Source: an uncultured Candidatus Saccharibacteria bacterium (lineage in GTDB: Bacteria > Patescibacteriota > Saccharimonadia > Saccharimonadales > Saccharimonadaceae). Taken from it: a stretch of 64,000 nt of DNA. Made by a program: the position numbers and the translations under genes. How positions within the stretch are numbered: position 1 is the stretch's first letter; each line of letters begins with the position of its first letter. The DNA is taken from the NCBI GenBank assembly GCA_947425245.1, contig CANDYU010000003.1, positions 1-64,000 on the forward strand, read 5' to 3'. The notes below the pieces were generated by a model. It was given only the letters and a program-made list of their open reading frames with translations, was not told where the DNA came from and did not search any database. Positions 41,693 through 50,593 of this stretch are shown one piece after another.

Positions 41693-43165
41693 TTAATAAT
41701 CATCCGGTTGTAAACTTTGGTACCAGAGTAGTAGTTCCTCGACAAAATAAGCACTGTCTTCTGGCTTGCGGCCATTAAAGACCTTGTCGTGAGCCAAGTC
41801 CTGTTGGATGCGGCCGATTTCCTCGAGGAACTTCGGGGCTTGACCTTTTAGGCGTTCGACACGATAAGCTTCCCACTTCGCCGCCTCATCCTGGTCGAGA
41901 GCCTCGGGATAATTTTTGGCTTTATAATGCAAGAGCAACTCCGGTAAACGCTCGTCCGCAAAATTAGGATGAAAATCAGCCAAATCTTCGGCACCATTGT
42001 TGCGTACAGCGGAACAAAGGAGCCGATCGTGATCATCAAGGAAACCATTATAGAGTGCCGACTCCGGGTCGACGGCGGGAGGAAAGGCGGGTCGCTGAGA
42101 AATCCGCTCCGCTACCCGCTCGATAAACTCGGGGTGATTCTTGAGATGGGCGAGATTCTCGTCAATTTTGGCACGTGTGAGACTGATTTTTTGCCAGCCG
42201 TCTTCTTTTTCGAGCACACCAAGAGGGGCGACTGCGGGGCAATGGTTATATTGCAAGGTTTTCACCATGGGAAAGAACTCGATTCTAAACTTTTTCTTTG
42301 GGTCTTTTTTCAGCTCCTCTTTTTGCCAGTGGCTGCCGAACTTTTCGATATAGGTGCCGTCTTGTTCGGCGGCGAGAAGCTCTTCGACATCATAGCGAAG
42401 GTCAAAAACTAGGATGTTACCGTTCTTGGCGGCAGCAACCGGAAAAGCCACCGTAGTCTTCTCGTAAGCCGACGGATAGCGACCGGAAGCGTAAACAAAG
42501 GGTTGAGGATTATTTAGATTGACGACTTTTTGGACGCCTCGCTTGTCGCGAATGCTATAGAGAAAATCGAAAAGCTGGGGCTGTTTAGTCTTAATGAGCT
42601 TTGAGACTTCGATTAGAGCGACAACATCGGCGAGAGCGTCATGGGCGTGTTCATGAGAGATGCCGTTTAACTTCGTAATAAGCTCAAGACGGTTCGTCGA
42701 GCGGCCATCATCAGTGACGGGCCATTCAATTCCCTCCGGTCGTAGAGCACGCGTAAGACGTACGACATCGAGCAAGTCCCAGCGACTACGGCGGTCTTTC
42801 CATTGCCATTCGTAGGGGTCATAAAAATTACGCCACAGTGTGTGACGCATGAACTCATCATCAAAACGAACTGAGTTGTAACCCATGATAGTAGTACCCG
42901 GGGTAGCCATGTCGTTGATGACGAACTCACAGAACTCCCGCTCGGTTAAGCCGTCCTGCTTCGTGGACTGGGGGGTAATGCCGGTAACCATGATAGCTCC
43001 AGGGCTGGGTAAGGTGTCTTCGGGGAGCTGGACGAGTAAGTTGACCGGATCACTAATTGGGTTAAACTCTAGATCGGTACGCTGACCGGCAAACTGCATG
43101 ATGCGATCAGTACGAGAGTTAAGCCCGGAGGTTTCGAGGTCGTAGAAGTAAAAGCTTTCTTGCAT
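41693..43165 (-). CDS. sbcB: Exodeoxyribonuclease I (SbcB)
   Basis: The 490-residue 3'-5' single-strand DNA exonuclease has the DEDD-type motifs YFYDLETSGLNSRTDRIMQF (DxE), MGYNSVRFDDEFMRHTLWRN, and HEHAHDALADVVALIEVSK (final Asp box), followed by the SH3-like and helical regions (VFDLRYDVEELLAAEQDG, PAVAPLGVLE). I start at 43165 because TATGAT (43172-43177) ends 6 nt before it. The longer upstream frame overlaps the promoter and the neighbouring terminator. Confidence 0.93.
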   Translation of the reverse strand: MQESFYFYDLETSGLNSRTDRIMQFAGQRTDLEFNPISDPVNLLVQLPEDTLPSPGAIMVTGITPQSTKQDGLTEREFCEFVINDMATPGTTIMGYNSVRFDDEFMRHTLWRNFYDPYEWQWKDRRSRWDLLDVVRLTRALRPEGIEWPVTDDGRSTNRLELITKLNGISHEHAHDALADVVALIEVSKLIKTKQPQLFDFLYSIRDKRGVQKVVNLNNPQPFVYASGRYPSAYEKTTVAFPVAAAKNGNILVFDLRYDVEELLAAEQDGTYIEKFGSHWQKEELKKDPKKKFRIEFFPMVKTLQYNHCPAVAPLGVLEKEDGWQKISLTRAKIDENLAHLKNHPEFIERVAERISQRPAFPPAVDPESALYNGFLDDHDRLLCSAVRNNGAEDLADFHPNFADERLPELLLHYKAKNYPEALDQDEAAKWEAYRVERLKGQAPKFLEEIGRIQQDLAHDKVFNGRKPEDSAYFVEELLLWYQSLQPDDY

Positions 43166-43191
43166 AGTACTATCATAACAGAAAAGAAAGA

Positions 43192-43212
43192 GCCCCGCCA
43201 GAACGGCAGGGC
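43192..43212 (-). terminator. Intrinsic terminator
   Basis: GCCCTGCCG/CGGGGC hairpin with TTCT loop, followed on the minus strand by TCTTTCTTTTC. It ends the hypothetical membrane-protein gene at 43230 and closely resembles the terminator at 27567. Confidence 0.8.
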
Positions 43213-43229
43213 AAGAAAGGGGAGTGAGA

Positions 43230-44225
43230 TTAGGCCATGACATGGCCAGCCAGAACGGTCTGACATTGTGGCAAAGTAAATAGCACTTGTCGGTTCTCCC
43301 CCTGACCGATAAGCTTAATCACGCACTTTCGGTCGCCCATAGCCTGCTCGAACAGTTCTGGGTACTCCCGGAAGAATCTCAGAACGATTGTGCGATCTTG
43401 ATCGTTCAGCGATTCAATAGCTGCTATTACCTGGGCGACCGTAGTCCAACACTTGGACGGGCTCGCCGTAATGGCGGCTACTTTCTTCCGAGTCACCTTC
43501 GGCGTCTGAGCCGTTGCCACCTGAGAAATGACCGTTGTTACCTGTGCGACGGTCGTTGCTTCGGTCACTAATACGACCGGATTCGGTGTTGCTTGAGTTG
43601 TCTCGGATTCAACGGGACAACCTGCTACACCGACTACCTCATTGACTTGATTAAGATTGTCGACATGGGCTGAAAGCCGTTCGAGACGGTCCTGGTCAAT
43701 CAGGTAGGCAATTTCCCGCCAAAATCGCCGTTGCTGCCGACGAGCTTGTTTTGCTACTGACGACATGCCCTTTTCTTTCTCTTGCTCCATGTACCGACGA
43801 ATTTGCTGCATGGAGACTACGGTTACGGTCTTGCCTTGCCGGATTTCTTGCCGGCCCTGAAGGAATCTTGTCCTATCCTTTTCTTCCTGGGCTCTCTGCT
43901 GACTTGCCTTAGCTCTTTTGAAGCAATACCGGCAAAGCATGGCGACTATCATACTAAGGTAAAAACTACCAGTTAGCATGATTAAGTCAGCCCAGGCCGG
44001 GTTTAAGTCGACACCAGCATTGATAAACCGCAAAATTACACTCACGGCTTGATCATAATACCGAAGCAACCCCACGAAAGTGAAGAAGCTGGCCGCTATA
44101 GAGGCGACTGTCGCCAATATGACGGAGAGCCACTTTCTCAGCGGTTGCTCCTCATAAACCATCCCGGCTACTCCAGTCGTCGCTAAAAATAGCACTATCA
44201 CTGCCACCATCATCATCGTCATCAT
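43230..44225 (-). CDS. Membrane protein of unknown function with long cytoplasmic tail
   Basis: The 331-residue protein has about four N-terminal transmembrane helices (within residues 5-110), then a long charged region (KRAKASQQRAQEEKDRTRFL, KQARRQQRRFWREIAYLIDQ) with coiled-coil character, a Thr/Val-rich linker (TEATTVAQVTTVISQVATAQ) and a C-terminal LNDQDRTIVLRFFREYPELF. I do not recognise the family. It has a TATTAT box about 105 nt upstream and a structured leader with competing stems. Confidence 0.65.
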   Translation of the reverse strand: MMTMMMVAVIVLFLATTGVAGMVYEEQPLRKWLSVILATVASIAASFFTFVGLLRYYDQAVSVILRFINAGVDLNPAWADLIMLTGSFYLSMIVAMLCRYCFKRAKASQQRAQEEKDRTRFLQGRQEIRQGKTVTVVSMQQIRRYMEQEKEKGMSSVAKQARRQQRRFWREIAYLIDQDRLERLSAHVDNLNQVNEVVGVAGCPVESETTQATPNPVVLVTEATTVAQVTTVISQVATAQTPKVTRKKVAAITASPSKCWTTVAQVIAAIESLNDQDRTIVLRFFREYPELFEQAMGDRKCVIKLIGQGENRQVLFTLPQCQTVLAGHVMA

Positions 44226-44423
44226 CTTTATTTCCCCTTTCTTTTTAATGTTCTTTATCCGATAGCGTCGCAGGAAAATCCTAGCCTATCGCTATTACCT
44301 GCTACGCCATTTTTGATAAGCTTATGCTTCCATAATAGCACACATTACTTAAAAAGTCAATAGTTTTAGCATAATTGATATACTCTAGCGACAACTTTGG
44401 GCTAACGGGGGCTGTCTTTGGAG
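44226..44423. other. Leader of the gene at 43230 and gap before trxB end
   Basis: In the minus-strand RNA, GGCGTAGCAGG can pair with CCTGCGACGC, while the enclosed ATAGCG can instead pair with CGCTAT, so two stems compete. The ribosome site is GGGGAAA-like. Beyond the -10 box there is only a short AT-rich gap. Confidence 0.4.
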
Positions 44424-45374
44424 CTAATTCTGAAGAAGATGGATAATTTCAATTGCAGCGGCGGCACCGTCACCAGCGGCACAAACTACCTGTTTTGGGC
44501 AGCCCGCACGCACATCACCAGCAGCGAAAAGACCGGGAAGAGAAGTAGCATGAGGAGTCGGATTGTAATCCTCAAAGGATATTCTAAAGACAAAGGACTT
44601 ATTACGATTGGGGTCGAGCGGCCGAGCCTGTTCACCGGTAAGGAGGTAGCCTTTCTGATCACAAATCGATGGGTCAAGGGAGCGTAGAAAGCTAGTGGCT
44701 GGATGACTGCCGATGAAAACGAAGACATAGTCGTATTGGTCAAGTAGCTCGCGGACTGGCTCGATGTTTTCGCGGACGGTGATGTTTGGATGGTTACTAA
44801 GCTTAGATCGTAAGACCTGATCAGCCTTTAGGGTAGAGTGGGTAATCAGGTCAAGATCTTTCACGATCGGAGCAAGATAGAGTGCTTCCTGGACGGCGGA
44901 ATTAGCACCGCCAATCACGGCAACATGCTTGTCTCTGGCGAAATCAGAGTCGCAGAGGGCACAATAGGAAACGGGCGGGGTAATCTCAAAACCGAGCGAG
45001 CGAGGTTGGGAGCCAGTCGCGATAAGAACCGTGCGGGCTGACACTGGCTCGCCATCAATTTGTATGGTAAAGGTTGAATCTAGACTTGCTAATTGGGCGG
45101 AGGAGTGTTTTTCGTCGTAGACTGGTGGGGTGATTTCTTGGCACTCGCCGTAGCTAATCTTAACGCCGGCTTCTTCAGCTTGCTTGCGGAAGTGCTGTGC
45201 GAGAGTGCTGCCCCGACCGGTAAATCCGGGGTAGTTCGAGATGTTACTAATTCGACTGAGTTCTCCACCAAAACTGTTTTTCTCAAAGACTTCAGTTTTA
45301 AGCCCAGCACGCCCACAATAGATGGCGGCGGACAAAGCGGCTGGGCCACCGCCAATGATAGCAACATCAAGCAT
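44424..45374 (-). CDS. trxB: Thioredoxin reductase-like flavoprotein
   Basis: The 316-residue enzyme has an FAD-binding N-terminus (DVAIIGGGPAALSAAIYCGR), the redox-active CxxC in YCALCDSDF (near residue 137), the NADPH-site VAVIGGANSAVQEALYL, and the C-terminal LFAAGDVRAGCPKQVVCAAG. The length is normal. It would reduce thioredoxin or a similar partner, none of which is encoded nearby. The ATG overlaps the stop of the FKBP gene by one base. Confidence 0.9.
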   Translation of the reverse strand: MLDVAIIGGGPAALSAAIYCGRAGLKTEVFEKNSFGGELSRISNISNYPGFTGRGSTLAQHFRKQAEEAGVKISYGECQEITPPVYDEKHSSAQLASLDSTFTIQIDGEPVSARTVLIATGSQPRSLGFEITPPVSYCALCDSDFARDKHVAVIGGANSAVQEALYLAPIVKDLDLITHSTLKADQVLRSKLSNHPNITVRENIEPVRELLDQYDYVFVFIGSHPATSFLRSLDPSICDQKGYLLTGEQARPLDPNRNKSFVFRISFEDYNPTPHATSLPGLFAAGDVRAGCPKQVVCAAGDGAAAAIEIIHLLQN

Positions 45375-46108
45375 TATAAGACATTTCCATAATAGGCATA
45401 GATGAGCTTGTTGAAGATTTCGTTAAGCTCGCTATTTAGCCTAGAGATGGTCTCGTCTCTCTCGAAAGCGAAGACGATGAACTTTAGCGGGGTATCAGTG
45501 CTGCCACAAGGGGGATTTTGCATTTCTGTATTGCCAGCGTAGGCGAGGTCTTTAGAGATCGTGAGTTGGCGGACGCCACCCAGCTTCATGCCGATGACAC
45601 CCTGATTCCAACCTTCAATCATGCCAGCTGAGGGATCGAGCGGGACGGTCAAACTGGTTGGATTGGTTTTTTCGGTTTCGTTCGCATAATTAAACGAGGA
45701 ATCGAAGACGCTACCGTCAGGACACCAGCCGATATAGTACGCGAGATAATCAGTGTCACCTTCGGCAAGAGTCTTACCAGTACCGGTCTTCAGGTCCGTA
45801 GTTTCAATTCCGGCAGCGTTGGCGGCAGCGGAGTTGTATGACTTGATTTGTGAATTGTACTTTAAAAAGTCAGTAAAATACTTGTCCGAGAAAGGCTTAG
45901 CTGCTTCTTCAAGCTCAGCTTTTTTTGCGTCGTAAGATTCGGTTAGCTCGGCAATGAGCTCTTCTTGATTACTGGAGCTAGAAGTGTTTTTATTACCGCT
46001 CATTACGATGAACATATACGCAAAGATTGTAGATCCTAGCAATAAGATGGCAATGATAAGAATGATAACTCGTTGCCACCAGTTTGCTTTTAATGATTTT
46101 TCATCCAT
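45374..46108 (-). CDS. Membrane-anchored FKBP-type peptidyl-prolyl isomerase
   Basis: The 244-residue protein has an N-terminal transmembrane helix (VIILIIAILLLGSTIFAYMF), a helical spacer, and an FKBP domain with TDYLAYYIGWCPDGSVFDSS, GMIEGWNQGVIGMKLGGVRQ and LAYAGNTEM. It probably helps fold exported proteins outside the membrane, and its coupling to trxB hints at a shared envelope protein-folding role. AAGGAGG precedes ATG, and it starts 13 nt after pheT. Confidence 0.88.
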   Translation of the reverse strand: MDEKSLKANWWQRVIILIIAILLLGSTIFAYMFIVMSGNKNTSSSSNQEELIAELTESYDAKKAELEEAAKPFSDKYFTDFLKYNSQIKSYNSAAANAAGIETTDLKTGTGKTLAEGDTDYLAYYIGWCPDGSVFDSSFNYANETEKTNPTSLTVPLDPSAGMIEGWNQGVIGMKLGGVRQLTISKDLAYAGNTEMQNPPCGSTDTPLKFIVFAFERDETISRLNSELNEIFNKLIYAYYGNVL

Positions 46109-46121
46109 GATTCCTCCTTAT

Positions 46122-48584
46122 TTAGACAATTTCAGCTCCGACTTGAGATACTTTAGTCTTGATTCCTTCCATTATATCAGAGATTTCCGAGGTTTTCAAA
46201 GTCTTTTCGGGGGCGGAAAAATCGAGATGGAAGGAGAGGTTCTTAGTCGAAGAACCTAGGGAAGGCTGGTAGATAGAGGTGGGCTGGATGTGATAAATGA
46301 GGTTTTGGTGATCGAAGAACTCATGGAGAGAATCGAGTACGCGGCCAAAGGCTAGATCATGAGAAACTTTCAGCGTCAGATCGCGTTCGACAGCGGGAAA
46401 CTTAGAGAATGTAAGCCCGAGGTCTTGGGTCTCTGGGGCGGAAACGATTTGGTCTAAGTCTAGTTCAAGTGCGGATACCGTATTACTAAGCTTAAACTGG
46501 GCAGCGATTGAAGGCCGGAGTTCACCGAAAGAGCCGATTTGATGAGCCCCGAGGAAAAGGTCGACGGAATGGCCGGGTTCTAGATAAGGATAAATCTTGG
46601 CAGAGGTTGGCGACATTTTTGCATAACTGACATCGAGTTTTAATAAATCACGAAGCAGGGTAAGAACGTTGGCCTTCATAAGGTAAAAATCACCAACGAG
46701 GGCAATGGCGAGGTGAGCCTTAGTGAACGGAATGCCCTCATCAGTAAGACCGTCAGCTCGGCTAGCGACTTGATTGACCTCGTAAAGGGCGAAATCGGTA
46801 TGGCCAGCTTTAAGGTTGTCGCGAGTTTTTTCGATGAGACTAGGGGAAATTTGCTGGCGGAAGCATTGGAGTTCGGGAGAAATGGAGTTAACTATCTCGT
46901 AGCTATTCGCGGGGTCTTGTCCAGCTTTTTCGAGTAAAGAGCGACTGACAAAAGAATAAGTTAAGACCTCGTGCATACGAAGGTTGTCTGATAGGGCAGT
47001 GCGAAGAGCAGACTTGAGTTGGAGCATGGGATCAATTTCTGGTTCAACGAATGGCCGTAGGGGCAAGGAGAGCGGAACATTGTCGTATCCTAAGAGGCGA
47101 CCAATCTCCTCGATAATGTCTTCTGGGAGATGAATGTCGGTACGCCACTCCGGGGCGATGATCTCTAAAGTTTCATTATAGTCTTTGACTCGGAAGCCAA
47201 CATTTGTTAGGGTTTTTGCGATAAGTGATGATTCGTAAGATGTTCCCAGTAGTTCGTTAATTGATTGTGTTGTAATTTTTACAACATTTTCCATGTCACG
47301 AACTGTCCAATTGTCAACAACTACAAGTGGTTCGGCCTTAAGGCGGTTGATCGCCTCGACAAGGACCGGATTAGTAATCGCGGCAGGTTGCCCTTTTGTA
47401 AACCGCGTAATTGCTTCGGAGAAAATACCGTGTGCCATTTGGGTTTTACGTAAATTATAGAGTGAGAAGGTTGCACTCTCAAGAACAATGCGTTTCGTGC
47501 TAGCATCCACTTCAGTGTTTTTGCCACCCATTGCTCCAGCTAGGGCAACAGGGACATTATTTGAAGTAATAAGAATGTCGTCCTTTATACAGGAGATTGT
47601 CTTGCCGTCAAGAAGCTGGATTTCTTCTTCCGCCATAGCTGCACGGATGATGATTTTTGGGGTTTTGCTATCGCCTACAGCGACGAGCTTGTCGTAGTCG
47701 AAGGCGTGAAGGGGCTGGCCGGTTTCCAGCATTAAGATATTAGTAAGATCAACAATCGGGTCGATTGATCGCATGCCGGATTTAGCTAGGAATACTGCTT
47801 CCTTGGTGAGATACTTGCTGGGAGTATTGTTCGGCAGATCAAAGACTGCACAAGTGTAACGAGGACAAAGTTGAGATTCCATAATCTCGACTTTTAGATT
47901 TAGCTGTGGCTTAATTGTCGATGCTAGGGGCTGGCTGAAGCGTTCCAGACTAAAAACAGGCGGCTCGACGAACTCTACCCCGAGAATGCCGGCCACTTCG
48001 CGTGCAAAACCAATTAGCCCGAAGCAGTCAGGGCGATGAGTGAGCGACTTATTTTCGACATCTAGGATAAGATCGTTGAGATTAAAAATCTTCGCGAGCT
48101 CATCGCCCGGCTTGGCGATTTTTGAATCGATTTCGGCGATGGATTTATGTTCGTTGTCAAAGTCTAGCTCATCAGCCCCTGCTAACATACCGTTCGACTC
48201 ATAACCACGCAGCTTGCGTACGCTGAGCCGAAAGTTCTCATGACCATAAGTTGTCGGAACGATGCTGCCTGGAGTAATCCAGACCGCCAACATGCCAGCA
48301 TGAACATTAGGTGCACCGCACACAACCTGAATCAAGCCATTATCTAGTTGATTAAACTGGCTACTTTTTTCTCCAGCGTCAATCTGACAAAGATGAAGAT
48401 GCGTTTCGGGTATAGCATCACAACTAACGACCTTAACGATATAACTACCGCGATACTTGGGTGCTAAATCGATAACTTCTTCAACCTCGACAAGACGCGA
48501 ACCGATGAGTTTAATGAGTTCTTCGTCGGATACATCAGACGGAACTTGAACGTATTGTTTGATTTTATTTAATGAAATCTTCAT
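46122..48584 (-). CDS. pheT: Phenylalanyl-tRNA synthetase beta subunit
   Basis: The 820-residue subunit has the N-terminal tRNA-binding domain (YIVKVVSCDAIPETHLHLCQ), B3/B4 editing region (MRSIDPIVDLTNILMLETGQ), B5 (VVKITTQSINELLG), the catalytic-like core and the C-terminal ferredoxin-like anticodon domain (FSKFPAVERDLTLKV). It pairs with PheS. It overlaps the preceding methyltransferase gene by 4 nt. Bases 47268-47291 match a block near the left edge of the window exactly. Confidence 0.96.
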   Translation of the reverse strand: MKISLNKIKQYVQVPSDVSDEELIKLIGSRLVEVEEVIDLAPKYRGSYIVKVVSCDAIPETHLHLCQIDAGEKSSQFNQLDNGLIQVVCGAPNVHAGMLAVWITPGSIVPTTYGHENFRLSVRKLRGYESNGMLAGADELDFDNEHKSIAEIDSKIAKPGDELAKIFNLNDLILDVENKSLTHRPDCFGLIGFAREVAGILGVEFVEPPVFSLERFSQPLASTIKPQLNLKVEIMESQLCPRYTCAVFDLPNNTPSKYLTKEAVFLAKSGMRSIDPIVDLTNILMLETGQPLHAFDYDKLVAVGDSKTPKIIIRAAMAEEEIQLLDGKTISCIKDDILITSNNVPVALAGAMGGKNTEVDASTKRIVLESATFSLYNLRKTQMAHGIFSEAITRFTKGQPAAITNPVLVEAINRLKAEPLVVVDNWTVRDMENVVKITTQSINELLGTSYESSLIAKTLTNVGFRVKDYNETLEIIAPEWRTDIHLPEDIIEEIGRLLGYDNVPLSLPLRPFVEPEIDPMLQLKSALRTALSDNLRMHEVLTYSFVSRSLLEKAGQDPANSYEIVNSISPELQCFRQQISPSLIEKTRDNLKAGHTDFALYEVNQVASRADGLTDEGIPFTKAHLAIALVGDFYLMKANVLTLLRDLLKLDVSYAKMSPTSAKIYPYLEPGHSVDLFLGAHQIGSFGELRPSIAAQFKLSNTVSALELDLDQIVSAPETQDLGLTFSKFPAVERDLTLKVSHDLAFGRVLDSLHEFFDHQNLIYHIQPTSIYQPSLGSSTKNLSFHLDFSAPEKTLKTSEISDIMEGIKTKVSQVGAEIV

Positions 48585-49258
48585 TCCCTATTCTCCTCAG
48601 GTTTTTCAACTATAATGTAGAACCAGCGTTGACTATCGTTGCCACCACCTATTTCAAGCCTTTTGGGCACAAAACCTATGCTCTGTAATAAATTAAGTAG
48701 CGTGGCCTTCTGCCAGTATTTAAAGTAACGTTTTTCGCCTAAGTGGTAGTCACTGTCAAAATCGACCCATTCCTCATCGAGGTTGTTATGACCCGTGGTA
48801 TTAAGGATATTAAAAATGTAACGTCCGCCCGGTTTTAATGCTTGATAAACCTTACGTAGGGCTAGCTTAGTATCATCTTCGGTTAAATGTACTAGTGTAC
48901 GCCAACTATAAATTGCATCGTATTGCCCTGGGAATTCGTCTGTTAGAATATTAAACTTGAGTGGATTCAGACCCTTCTTTCGCATAATATCCAGGAAACT
49001 ATCCGGAGCGTCGCTGGGCGTAATTTGATATCCTAATTCGCAAAATATTTCGACATCTTCGCCGCCACCCGAACCAAACTCAAAGAGTCGAGCATTTTTA
49101 GGGAGCCCCGCTAGGCCATCCCTGATAAAATCTTTGAGCCATGCACGCTTCTTAGCTTCTTTCTCAGGACATAGTTGTTGGTGCTTGGCTGAGCCATCCA
49201 GGTACGACACGGCACAACGTTCGTAAACTTCGAGAGTGGACTGATTTTCACTACTCAT
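48581..49258 (-). CDS. SAM-dependent methyltransferase embedded between pheS and pheT
   Basis: The 225-residue class I methyltransferase has motif I RLFEFGSGGGEDVEIFCELG, then ITPSDAPDSFLDIMRKKG, YDAIYSWRTLVHLTEDD and VYQALKPGGRYIFNILN. It overlaps pheS and pheT by 4 nt on each side, so the three are translated in a coupled way. Family is UbiE/methyltransferase-11 like; the substrate is unknown. A tRNA or synthetase-related target is an attractive but unproven guess. Confidence 0.85.
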   Translation of the reverse strand: MSSENQSTLEVYERCAVSYLDGSAKHQQLCPEKEAKKRAWLKDFIRDGLAGLPKNARLFEFGSGGGEDVEIFCELGYQITPSDAPDSFLDIMRKKGLNPLKFNILTDEFPGQYDAIYSWRTLVHLTEDDTKLALRKVYQALKPGGRYIFNILNTTGHNNLDEEWVDFDSDYHLGEKRYFKYWQKATLLNLLQSIGFVPKRLEIGGGNDSQRWFYIIVEKPEENRE

Positions 49259-50205
49259 AAAAACTTCTCCAAGAAATCAAGCTTGCCGGATTCAAAGTAG
49301 CGGATATCGTTGAGACCGTATTTTAAGATAACTAGACGATCGATGCCGCCACCCCACGCGAAGCCGTGATACTTCGTCGAATCGATTCCTGCCATTTTTA
49401 AGACATTAGGATGGATCATTCCGCACCCCATCATCTCTAGCCAACCATCACCTTTGCCCCCAAGTGAGGATGGTTTTTCGATGAGAAGTTCGGCGGAAGG
49501 CTCAGTAAAAGGAAAGTATCCAGGTTGAGTTTTTATTTTAAGCTCTTGGTCATAATAGGACTCAAAGAAATGCTTTAAAACGCCAAAAAGTTGCCCCATG
49601 TTGGCATTCTCAGAAACGAAAACTCCCTCACACTGATAGAATGTATGTTCGTGCGTCGCGTCAACATCCTCATTACGAAAGACACGACCCGGAATCACGA
49701 CGGCAATCTGTCCGCCTTGTTCAAGTCGAGAACGGTATTTCTTGAGAGCACGATGTTGCATAGTAGAAGTGTGGGCCGGAGGGATAAAACCTTCTGCTGT
49801 CCTAAAAGTATCATAGCCGTCACGAGCAGGGTGGCCTTTATGAAAATTAAGGCTGTCAAACATGTGGAACTCATCATCTAGCTGATATGACTCCATAACA
49901 TCAAAACCCATACTGGAATAAATCTTGATGACACGGTCCAGCTCCGTCATCAGCGGGTGTTTTGAACCAAGTTTGACGCTTGGTATATTATTATTAGGAG
50001 CACAAGGAGCCGTTACGTCAATAGCCGTGAGACTAGCGTCAATTTCTGCAAGCTCGGCCTGTTTGATGCGTTGCATAATTTCTTGCTTGCGTAGGTTCAT
50101 CCTGCGACCGAACTCACCCCTTTCCTCCTGAGGCAAGGTCTTAATCTTAGTGTATTCTGTGTTTAGTTCTTTGAGTTCATTTTTGAGCGTTTCCAATTCT
50201 GACAT
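49255..50205 (-). CDS. pheS: Phenylalanyl-tRNA synthetase alpha subunit
   Basis: The 316-residue catalytic subunit has an N-terminal coiled-coil region (LETLKNELKELNTEYTKIKT), motif 1-like HPLMTELDRVIKIYSSMGF, motif 2 (IPGRVFRNEDVDATHEHTFY), and motif 3 (GGGIDRLVILKYGLNDIR). It is slightly short because of a reduced N-terminal domain. TATAAT ends 7 nt before ATG, so the five-gene pheS-methyltransferase-pheT-FKBP-trxB message is predicted to be leaderless. Confidence 0.96.
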   Translation of the reverse strand: MSELETLKNELKELNTEYTKIKTLPQEERGEFGRRMNLRKQEIMQRIKQAELAEIDASLTAIDVTAPCAPNNNIPSVKLGSKHPLMTELDRVIKIYSSMGFDVMESYQLDDEFHMFDSLNFHKGHPARDGYDTFRTAEGFIPPAHTSTMQHRALKKYRSRLEQGGQIAVVIPGRVFRNEDVDATHEHTFYQCEGVFVSENANMGQLFGVLKHFFESYYDQELKIKTQPGYFPFTEPSAELLIEKPSSLGGKGDGWLEMMGCGMIHPNVLKMAGIDSTKYHGFAWGGGIDRLVILKYGLNDIRYFESGKLDFLEKFL

Positions 50206-50274
50206 AATATATATTATATCATACCGCGAAAACAGTTAGCCGATATAAAACAAGAGCCTATGCTAATATATGTT

Positions 50275-50493
50275 TTATATAAAAGCGATACAAATGAGAG
50301 ATAGGATTGCCAAAATAATAAGAATTGCCCAAACCCAACCAAAACGCCCTGTTTTCTTGGTATCTTCATGCGAATCATCAGCTAAATCAGGATCATCGCG
50401 TTCGGAACTTTGCATACGCTCGCGAAGGTCGGAGGTAATACGCTGATTAAGCCGAGTATTACGTTCCGATTCATTAGTTGCCATAATTCCCAT
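50275..50493 (-). CDS. Small single-pass membrane protein
   Basis: The 72-residue protein has a charged hydrophilic N-terminus (ESERNTRLNQRITSDLRERM) and a C-terminal hydrophobic helix (WVWAILIILAILSLICIAFI), the pattern of a tail-anchored protein. AAGGAA lies 6 nt before ATG 50493; an in-frame ATG nine bases later is possible. No family recognised. Confidence 0.6.
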   Translation of the reverse strand: MGIMATNESERNTRLNQRITSDLRERMQSSERDDPDLADDSHEDTKKTGRFGWVWAILIILAILSLICIAFI

Positions 50494-50593
50494 GTTCTTT
50501 CCTTAAATTAGACTTTATGTTTAACTTCGTACTTACAATTGTAGCACATGCGTGCTATAATAAGTAAAATATTAGTGTAAGGAGGTTAAATAA

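Noticed and set aside
43230-44225. Retroviral or phage tail-like coiled-coil protein
   Set aside because: Charged coiled-coil regions alone are not diagnostic; the N-terminal membrane helices and isolated setting give no phage context.
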